From BRH-c25 sp964574195 (lineage in GTDB: Bacteria > Bacillota > Clostridia > Lutisporales > Lutisporaceae): a DNA stretch of 12,696 bases. How positions within the stretch are numbered: the stretch's first letter is position 1; each line of letters opens with the position of its first letter. Positions 7,168 to 12,696 of this stretch are shown here, piece by piece. The DNA is taken from the NCBI GenBank assembly GCA_964574195.1, contig CAZNMO010000140.1, forward strand, positions 1 through 12,696. The letters run 5' to 3'. The notes below the pieces were generated by a model. It was given only the letters and a program-made list of their open reading frames with translations. It ran no database searches and had not been told where the DNA came from. The position numbers and the translations under genes were made by a program.

Positions 7168-8379
7168 TTAATACTTCGACTTTTTTCCATAAATGCTTGC
7201 TGCAAATCTTTGTTCAGTTGGTAAGGTAAATTTGGGGTCACGTTCCGCTAAAACCTTAACAGCACATTGTTTAAACATCTCCAATGTATCATCAAAGATT
7301 CGTGGTCCTAGCTCCATCCACAAATTTTCCCGCATAGGAATGCTCCACAATCCATTTTTCAGTTTCAAAGGACTTTCAGGTTGTTGAAGAATCTCTCTTA
7401 CATTAAGAACCCACTCAGAATAAACTTCGTTCGTTAGTTGTCCAATTAAATTAACATCCTCTTTATTTTGTTCATCCCATGATCCAAGAAGATTTACAAA
7501 AGCTAATTTCGAAGCATACCTATGATGCCTCCATTCTTTTGAGGCCGGTAAAGATAATCTTATAAGATCATCTGGAATTGCTTTTTTGACAGGCTGAATA
7601 AATTCTTTTTTTATATTTTCCGGAATCGTTTCGAATGTTATAGTGCCAGCATTTTCGCTTTTATAAGTAACATCTTTTTCAATTAGAGCTAGTAGACCCT
7701 CAGCATGATTGATTGAATACTGGCCAATAAGCGAATGTAGTAGAGAAAGGGTTACACCTTTAATATCTAAATCATAGATCAGTAGATGAAATTTTTTCAT
7801 GAACTGCCAAAGTTGTTCTTCAGTTAGATCTTCATTAGAATTGGCTTTTTTTAAATGAACCTTAAAGACATCGAGCTTCTTTCTTTGGTTTTCACTGGTG
7901 AATTTACCCAGATTTACTCGATTGACAAAGTCATTTGAATCCTTTGAATGTCGAGCCTGATTCAGTAAAGCTCGAACATGGTCAGTATCAATAGCACTTA
8001 GCGGCCCCGTGATTAGAGCAATTTCATCTGTTTGCTCATTAAATATCTTTTTGTTGTTAAAGTCATTCCACGCAGCTTGGATAACTTCACCAAAAACTTT
8101 GTTCTCCTTTGTAATATTAATAGAATGTTTGATTTGCCCAAATAGTTTTGCTGGTCTTTCACTTTCTGGTTGCTTCGCGTAAATAATGAGATCATCCGTA
8201 TCGAAATTTAAATACTTTCCTTGGAGTTTAATTTCGTTAATTGGCCAAGTTGGGAGACATGGTGAAAATCCACCAGTAAGCATCAGGACAACAAATGATG
8301 CCTGAACACGATTTTCAAAATGGACACCTCCGCCACTAGTGGAATAGGGGTTACTGAGTTCTTTGCCAGTTGTGCTCAT
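7168..8379 (-). CDS. PD-(D/E)xK-like nuclease-domain N-terminal part of the split Avs-like protein
   Basis: This open frame has 403 codons from the ATG at 8379. The first 110 residues fit a restriction-endonuclease-like fold of the DUF4297/Cap4 style: HFENRVQASF (20-29, with Glu22), NFDTDDLIIY (58-67, with Asp63) and GQIKHSI (81-87, giving the Q-x-K catalytic pair), then FGEVIQAAWNDF (96-107). Family naming is tentative and from pattern only. Residues 340-403 (LWMELGPRIF to FTLPTEQRFAASIYGKK) match, from memory, the linker that in large STAND-like immune proteins precedes the helical repeats. No P-loop is found where a STAND ATPase would sit, so this may be an ATPase-less form. The frame stops at TAA 7168-7170 and continues open directly afterwards. 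It is the first gene of its own unit, with a promoter and operator-like repeat upstream. The expected role is cleavage of DNA on invader detection (inference). Confidence 0.75.
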   Translation of the reverse strand: MSTTGKELSNPYSTSGGGVHFENRVQASFVVLMLTGGFSPCLPTWPINEIKLQGKYLNFDTDDLIIYAKQPESERPAKLFGQIKHSINITKENKVFGEVIQAAWNDFNNKKIFNEQTDEIALITGPLSAIDTDHVRALLNQARHSKDSNDFVNRVNLGKFTSENQRKKLDVFKVHLKKANSNEDLTEEQLWQFMKKFHLLIYDLDIKGVTLSLLHSLIGQYSINHAEGLLALIEKDVTYKSENAGTITFETIPENIKKEFIQPVKKAIPDDLIRLSLPASKEWRHHRYASKLAFVNLLGSWDEQNKEDVNLIGQLTNEVYSEWVLNVREILQQPESPLKLKNGLWSIPMRENLWMELGPRIFDDTLEMFKQCAVKVLAERDPKFTLPTEQRFAASIYGKKSKY

Positions 8380-8384
8380 ATCAT
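8376..8384 (-). promoter_or_regulatory. Two-codon ATG-ATA-TGA minimal frame overlapping the nuclease start
   Basis: The ribosome site AAAGGGTG (8397-8390) is 5 bases from an ATG at 8384 that begins ATG ATA TGA, and 10 bases from the nuclease ATG at 8379, which overlaps the TGA. The minimal frame is better placed than the real start, so it may tune or couple translation of the nuclease. This is visible in the sequence; any function is inference. Confidence 0.35.
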
Positions 8385-8478
8385 TAAATCACCCTTTAAT
8401 TACAATTTAATTCAAATCTCTTTTGTTAAAAGGTCAATTTATATAAAATCCATTTTCAATTTTAATAAAAAAAAAGAT

Positions 8479-8520
8479 AAAATAGTTCTTACAAATAAAT
8501 CCTGACAAGGTTGGCTTGTC
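8479..8520 (-). promoter_or_regulatory. Candidate promoter with overlapping operator for the nuclease gene
   Basis: On the minus strand TTGTCA (8508-8503) and TATTTT (8484-8479) are spaced by 18 bases, a good sigma-A match. The -35 lies in one arm of the inverted repeat GACAAG-5-CTTGTC (8504-8520). A dimeric repressor bound there would block polymerase. Transcription would start near 8472, giving a leader of about 90 bases. Confidence 0.5.
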
Positions 8521-8563
8521 TAACTTAGAACACTCAAAAGAAAATTCCTTTTTAGTCAAATAT

Positions 8564-8592
8564 AAAAAGGCTGGATTAATTCCAATCCAGCC
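8564..8592 (-). terminator. Terminator after the peptidase / small-protein unit
   Basis: GGCTGGATT (8569-8577) and AATCCAGCC (8584-8592) form a perfect 9-bp stem with a 6-base loop. Read on the minus strand the hairpin is followed by five T residues (8568-8564). It separates the small gene ending at 8637 from the nuclease promoter. Confidence 0.75.
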
Positions 8593-8636
8593 AGTGCATC
8601 TTTATCCTGGTTGATTAAAAAAACCGATGATTGTAT

Positions 8637-8780
8637 TTACCTTCCATACTTCTCCAGATGAGAAAGAATTCGTTTGATTTTTTCCTCATCATTATCTTCT
8701 TGCTTCTTTTTTTGATATTCAGTTATCTCTTTTAATAATTCATTTTCGAATTTCTTCAATTTTTCACTATCATAGTTCAT
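8637..8780 (-). CDS. 47-residue charged small protein
   Basis: The frame starts with MNYDSEKLKKFENELLKEI and ends HLEKYGR. Nearly half of the residues are Lys, Glu, Asp or Arg, and the pattern favours one long amphipathic or coiled-coil helix. It is cytoplasmic, with no membrane segment. AAGGA sits 2 bases and GGAG 10 bases before the ATG at 8780, so initiation is plausible. It lies between the zinc-peptidase gene and a strong terminator, so it is probably the last gene of that unit. I do not recognise a family. A peptidase partner, substrate or antitoxin-like regulator are possible readings (inference). Confidence 0.55.
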   Translation of the reverse strand: MNYDSEKLKKFENELLKEITEYQKKKQEDNDEEKIKRILSHLEKYGR

Positions 8781-8890
8781 TGTCCTTAAGCTCCATTCAT
8801 TTGTAAGATAAGAGAAGGTTCCACTAGTTCAGATAAATCTACACCATGGTCATTTAAATACGTAAAAATGATGCCACATATACAAAAGAA

Positions 8891-9805
8891 TCAATAAAAT
8901 AAATCAAATTTTTGTTGCTCATACCTCTGGGCCTTTTCAACCTTCTCGGATCTAACTATTATTTCCTTTCTTTGCTTTACATCGTTGTTTAGAAACGATT
9001 CTATTGTATTTGTAGCCTTTAAAATTATATCAATACTAATATCTGGAATATTTTCATATTCATCAAGATAACCATTCAAATATTCTGCCGAAGGATTTGC
9101 GATTCCCATTCTCTCACAGACTAACCAACAAACACTTTCTGCTTCAAACTCCTTTTGACTTCTAGAAAGACCTACTCTTTCAAACAACCATTTTTGATTA
9201 TTCGAACCAAGATGCCCACAATATAAATGTCCTAATTCATGTAATATCGTTGCAAATTTAGTTTCCGTTGGATGATTACTGTTGGCAACAATATTAAATA
9301 TTATTTTTACTAATGTTCTTTTATTTTTTTCATTTATCCATACTTTTTTATCTGTACTGTTTATTTCGATGAATCCTGCATAGTCCGAACCATAATTATT
9401 TTCTGTGTATGAAATACCATCATATTTAATATTCTTAATCAGATTTTCAAATTTGTATATTGGTAAACTTCCTTTTACACTAAATGGATTTAGTAGCTTA
9501 CTAGGAAAAGGCTTTTCTCCCTCTGTATCTTCAAGTTCATAAACAAAAGTAACGGGTCCAAAGGGTCGTAAGATGACCAGAGGTCTAGCACCTGGTTTTA
9601 TATCACGTTCGAATCTTTTTCTCCATTCAGTTGCTGAAGCTACATATCTGCTTCCTGGTTTTTGGATATGTATTAACATTGCATTGTATGGGGCTATCTG
9701 CGGGAATTTCTTCATAAATTCAATTAACTCTTTAAACTCATTGCTGTTACGGTACTGGTGTATTTCATGAAACAGCTTATCTAATTCTAGATTATTGTCC
9801 TTCAT
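8891..9805 (-). CDS. ImmA/IrrE-type (ArdC-like) zinc metallopeptidase
   Basis: This 304-residue cytoplasmic protein carries the zinc-peptidase motif HELGHLYCGH at 189-198, with the two His ligands and catalytic Glu, and a downstream EFEAESVCWLV (219-229) whose Glu is the likely third ligand. This is the ImmA/IrrE gluzincin arrangement. The N-terminal half (AMLIHIQKPGSRYVASATEW, then KPGARPLVILRPFGPVTFVY) matches the region that precedes the peptidase in ArdC-like proteins, possibly a DNA-binding part. Relatives cleave repressors (ImmA with ICE or phage repressors, IrrE/DdrO), so a regulatory role at this locus is plausible but inferred. I chose the ATG at 9805; in-frame ATG 9817 and TTG 9838 lie upstream, and the ribosome site for 9805 (GGTGG) is only fair. 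A terminator separates it from the helicase gene, so it is probably transcribed separately, together with the small gene at 8637-8780. Confidence 0.85.
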   Translation of the reverse strand: MKDNNLELDKLFHEIHQYRNSNEFKELIEFMKKFPQIAPYNAMLIHIQKPGSRYVASATEWRKRFERDIKPGARPLVILRPFGPVTFVYELEDTEGEKPFPSKLLNPFSVKGSLPIYKFENLIKNIKYDGISYTENNYGSDYAGFIEINSTDKKVWINEKNKRTLVKIIFNIVANSNHPTETKFATILHELGHLYCGHLGSNNQKWLFERVGLSRSQKEFEAESVCWLVCERMGIANPSAEYLNGYLDEYENIPDISIDIILKATNTIESFLNNDVKQRKEIIVRSEKVEKAQRYEQQKFDLFY

Positions 9806-9854
9806 CAAAACCACCATCCTTAAATAATCAACAACCAAAAAGAAAATATATTTC

Positions 9855-9891
9855 TAAAAAAGAGCCTACAAAAATTGATTTGTAAGCTCTT
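9855..9891 (-). terminator. Terminator after the UvrD-like helicase gene
   Basis: AAGAGC-TACAAA (9860-9872) pairs with TTTGTA-GCTCTT (9879-9891) around a 6-base loop with one internal C/A mismatch. On the minus strand a run of T residues follows (9861-9856 region). It lies about 55 bases after the helicase stop codon. Confidence 0.7.
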
Positions 9892-9947
9892 GTTGTAAAA
9901 AGATGATTTTACTTTGAATTAATAATTATATAGGGTTTGAAACATTT

Positions 9948-12044
9948 TCACATTAACAGTTCAGATTGAGTACCATAGCTAGTAATATAAGCCGATTTTT
10001 GTGCCCGTGTAAGTGCTACATAGAGTAAACATTTTTCCGCGGTAATAGCCTCACTTGCTGTTACAGGATCTTCATTACTAATTGCTGAGGCCAAAGGTAA
10101 GACACGCTTATTTACCGCTACGATAAAAATGTGTTGAAATTCAAGACCTTTAACACGGTGCATCGTAGCTACGCGAACTCCATCAAAACTTCTGTCATCA
10201 ATCTTATTCCTCTTAATCTCGTAGGTTTTAATACCTAATTTATTAAGTTGGACAATATAGTCATCAAGTAAACGATGTGTTCGGGCAACTAGACAAATGT
10301 TCTTTTGATTCACACCTTGATCTTCTAAATGCTTTAACTGGGTAACAATAAAATCAAACTCTTCTGCTGCGTTTCGGAAAACCTCTACCTGCGGAGCATC
10401 ACCATGGGTTAATGATTGACATGCTTTTCCTTCATCATACCCTTCATCTAAATCATCAATAGGAATACCTTTCAACAGTCCAAATGCATACTTTCGGATT
10501 TCTTCTGTAGTTCGGTAATTAATTTTCAGATAACTGCTTCGACCACGAACATTGATCCCGCAGTGGGATAATACGGCTTTGTTCTTATAAATCCGCTGGT
10601 GTGCATCCCCTACAATAAATAAATCATTAGGATGTTCTGATCCTGCCAAAGCTCTTAATAAACGAAAAGCATTCATACTCAGGTCCTGACCCTCATCAAC
10701 GATTACGGAAACGTAACGAGCACTTTCAGTTGATCTATCTAAGATCTTCCTACATTCATACATAGCGGTTTCTACGTCACGTATCTGTTTTTCTCTCATC
10801 AAATTTTGGTACTCCTCAAAAACATGCCAAATTTGAATACGTTGCTTTCTATTTAACCGTGTCCCCCGCCCCACGCGTGAAGCTTTTATATATTTATCTA
10901 GTGAATAGGCTTCTTGTGCATTTACAACTTTTGACCATTCCTCCGAGAAAAAGCCAGTTGAAAATTCTATAGGTTCCCCCGATAATGTAATCGCTTCTTC
11001 CCAAACTTGAGTTAATGTGTCATCATAGCCAATGGAGTAGGAATATCCTTGCTCCCTAAGGAATCGCGTGACCCATGCATCTAGGTTCATTACCTCAATA
11101 TGCTTTTGTTCCTGAACAGTACATATCTTTCTTAAATTCTCCTTGATATCACTGGCTAGATTTGCTGTAAAAGTTGTAAACAACACCTTGTCATTGCCAT
11201 TCAACTGTCCGGCAAGCCATTTGGCCCTGTGCATGGCAACCACTGTCTTACCAGTTCCTGCTCCACCTAATACCCTGGCTGCCCCAGAATAATTCTTATT
11301 AACAAGCTTCCGTTGCGTTGGATGCAGAAAAATTCGCCACTTTTCAAGCGGTTCCGCCATTATTCTAAGAAGTTCTTCTTCACCTTCGACTACGATAAAG
11401 TTTTTCTGACTGCGGGAATTTTGTAACGCTGCTGCAAAGTCATCCGTTTGTGGAATTTTGTCATTATCAGCTGAAACTAATTCGAGAACTTCTTTGACAG
11501 AAAATCCATTTGCAATCCATTCTAGCCCTTCATATGCGTCTTCAGGTAAACTACTTTTAGACTCATAAAAGTGTTGGATAGTCTTTAAAGTTCGAACAAT
11601 GGGAATTTGCTCTTGTGGAACTCCCAATTCAAGTAACTCAGAATCTGTGATATCAGAAAAAAGGCTATTTTGCTCAGCTTCTGGTTTTTCAAAGTTCCCA
11701 ACATGTTGAATATCGAACACTTGTATATTACCTGTTTTTGGATTAATCTCACATTTTTTTCGTTGCGCCCAGGCATAGGCTTCATCGTGATGGTCAACCC
11801 ATAGAAGTAAGTACACTCCGCTTTCTGCCTGACGGACGACTATTCCTCGGTATGTATCATCAATACGGACAGAGCACATTTTCTTGTCGGCAGCATTATG
11901 AATTTTTTCATAATTAATTCCGGGTGATCGAGGATTGTTTCGGAACTTGTTGATGAATTCCGTAACCTTTCCTTGTATCTGCCGAGGCAAAGCAGCAAAC
12001 GCTGTAAAGAAATCAGAAGATATAGCAACCACATTATGGTTCAT
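9948..12044 (-). CDS. UvrD/Rep-family SF1 helicase with RelE-like N-terminal domain
   Basis: This 698-residue protein has a complete SF1A helicase core: a Q-motif-like HPTQRKLV (241-248), Walker A GGAGTGKT (260-267), Walker B VIVDEGQD (447-454), motif III IVGDAHQRIY (477-486), motif IV INYRTTEEIR (508-517), motif V ATMHRVKGLEF (626-636) and motif VI LLYVALTRAQ (673-682). All key residues look intact, so ATP-driven 3'-5' DNA unwinding is expected from the family. The first 100 residues (DFFTAFAALPRQIQGKVTEF, then SVRIDDTYRGIVV and LLWVDHHDEAYAWA) have the RelE/ParE toxin fold pattern. The ATG overlaps the TGA of the preceding gene (ATGA), and AAGGAGGGA lies inside that gene's end, so the two are translationally coupled and presumably act together. 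A defence or repair role is inference. Confidence 0.9.
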   Translation of the reverse strand: MNHNVVAISSDFFTAFAALPRQIQGKVTEFINKFRNNPRSPGINYEKIHNAADKKMCSVRIDDTYRGIVVRQAESGVYLLLWVDHHDEAYAWAQRKKCEINPKTGNIQVFDIQHVGNFEKPEAEQNSLFSDITDSELLELGVPQEQIPIVRTLKTIQHFYESKSSLPEDAYEGLEWIANGFSVKEVLELVSADNDKIPQTDDFAAALQNSRSQKNFIVVEGEEELLRIMAEPLEKWRIFLHPTQRKLVNKNYSGAARVLGGAGTGKTVVAMHRAKWLAGQLNGNDKVLFTTFTANLASDIKENLRKICTVQEQKHIEVMNLDAWVTRFLREQGYSYSIGYDDTLTQVWEEAITLSGEPIEFSTGFFSEEWSKVVNAQEAYSLDKYIKASRVGRGTRLNRKQRIQIWHVFEEYQNLMREKQIRDVETAMYECRKILDRSTESARYVSVIVDEGQDLSMNAFRLLRALAGSEHPNDLFIVGDAHQRIYKNKAVLSHCGINVRGRSSYLKINYRTTEEIRKYAFGLLKGIPIDDLDEGYDEGKACQSLTHGDAPQVEVFRNAAEEFDFIVTQLKHLEDQGVNQKNICLVARTHRLLDDYIVQLNKLGIKTYEIKRNKIDDRSFDGVRVATMHRVKGLEFQHIFIVAVNKRVLPLASAISNEDPVTASEAITAEKCLLYVALTRAQKSAYITSYGTQSELLM

Positions 12045-12670
12045 TTAGCACTCCCTCCTTGAAACATCTCGGAAGAAAAGTCATCCACAGTTGAAAAAAC
12101 CTTCCACCCGAGATCTTCAAATTTGTTTTTCCATTCTAATTGTTCGGACATCAGCAAAGCTATCTTCTCGTTTTCCCACGCCAATTCACACTCGGCAACA
12201 ATGGCGCCATTATTATCCTGAAGTTCGTAGCCCACAATGGATGGTGCCGAAACACCGAGCCTAATAAGCTTGTCCACACACTCTTTAACTGTATCATCAA
12301 AAAGCTGTTCTACTACCTCATCCCAGGATTCATCAATTACATTTTCCTCCTCTACTGCTACAGCTGTTTCTTTCATCATTGTCAAATGTATAGAATCGTA
12401 GACTGAGTGATACATACCATTTACAGAAACAGCAGCAAAATTTGGTGAGAATTGCATAACATTAAAGAAATGCCAAAATCCGTTCCAATCAGCTTCAAAT
12501 TTTTCAGTTCTTGTTTCGATATCATCGTTTAACTGTGCGCAAACAGTTATGTTTGGATTTGCTTTATTTTTCATCCAATCAGAAATTGTAACTCCTGCAA
12601 GTATGGTCAAATTTTCACTTAATTTTGGAACCCATTTTCCAAACATAGTTTTATTTAATTCAAAATTCAC
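12041..12670 (-). CDS. C-terminal part of a large DEAD/DEAH (DUF1998-type) helicase, probably truncated
   Basis: This frame of 209 codons begins with a GTG at 12670 immediately after an in-frame TAA (12671-12673). Neither this GTG nor the ATG at 12646 has a ribosome site. Sense codons (IENFDFQ) precede the TAA in the same frame to the window edge. No helicase motif lies within it, but the C-terminal block GYELQDNNGAIVAECELAW (about 147-165), followed by EKIALLMSEQ, is one I associate with the extreme C-terminus of very large DEAD/DEAH helicases (DUF1998 type) that neighbour UvrD-like genes. It is therefore probably the tail of such a helicase cut by a nonsense codon or, less likely, a separate short subunit. 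It overlaps the UvrD-like gene by 4 bases and supplies that gene's ribosome site. The helicase assignment is from memory and moderately sure. Confidence 0.6.
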   Translation of the reverse strand: MNFELNKTMFGKWVPKLSENLTILAGVTISDWMKNKANPNITVCAQLNDDIETRTEKFEADWNGFWHFFNVMQFSPNFAAVSVNGMYHSVYDSIHLTMMKETAVAVEEENVIDESWDEVVEQLFDDTVKECVDKLIRLGVSAPSIVGYELQDNNGAIVAECELAWENEKIALLMSEQLEWKNKFEDLGWKVFSTVDDFSSEMFQGGSAK

Positions 12671-12696
12671 TTATTGAAAATCAAAATTTTCGATGA

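Overview
This is low-GC Gram-positive DNA. The AT-rich intergenic sequence, strong AAGGAGG-type ribosome sites, U-tailed hairpin terminators and protein flavour point to Bacillaceae (inference; species not determinable here). It looks like an accessory region: a left third of decayed mobile-element DNA, then a small plus-strand HTH gene pair, then a long minus-strand block of nuclease, peptidase and helicase genes that reads like a defence or DNA-processing island.

Left part (1-3450). A plus-strand replication-initiation/relaxase gene of the Rep_trans (NicK-like) family is present only as a relic (about 180-979), broken by three frame changes and two in-frame stops. After it comes about 1.4 kb without a convincing gene. 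It holds a strong hairpin at 1105-1134, a 14-bp-stem hairpin at 1798-1844, a minus-strand terminator at 1622-1652 and an unusual GATG/GTCGT-rich degenerate repeat field (about 1855-2200). A 149-aa phage-type HNH-like protein with its own promoter and terminator lies on the minus strand (2399-2848). The following 740 bases are non-coding apart from regulatory-looking structure, including a 10-bp inverted repeat with arms 41 bases apart.

Middle (3589-4628). Two tandem plus-strand genes encode unrecognised winged-helix-like DNA-binding proteins and end in a compact terminator.

Right part (4849-12670, all minus strand). In transcription order: the C-terminal 209 codons of what looks like a large DEAD/DEAH (DUF1998-type) helicase, directly preceded by an in-frame TAA; a 698-aa UvrD-like helicase with a RelE-like N-terminal domain, coupled by an ATGA overlap; a terminator; a 304-aa HELGH zinc peptidase of the ImmA/IrrE/ArdC-like type; a 47-aa charged small protein missed by length cut-offs; a terminator; then a promoter whose -35 lies in an inverted repeat, driving a gene of about 1,176 codons. 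That last gene encodes an N-terminal PD-(D/E)xK-like nuclease region followed by long helical repeats, and is split by one in-frame TAA at 7168-7170. Its layout resembles large Avs/STAND-like immune proteins, but I see no Walker A motif.

Working together (inference): two helicases, a metallopeptidase and a nuclease/sensor protein beside mobile-element debris suggest an anti-invader cassette. Two and possibly three of its genes are interrupted by single stop codons, so it may be a locus beginning to decay, or the products may be made in pieces.
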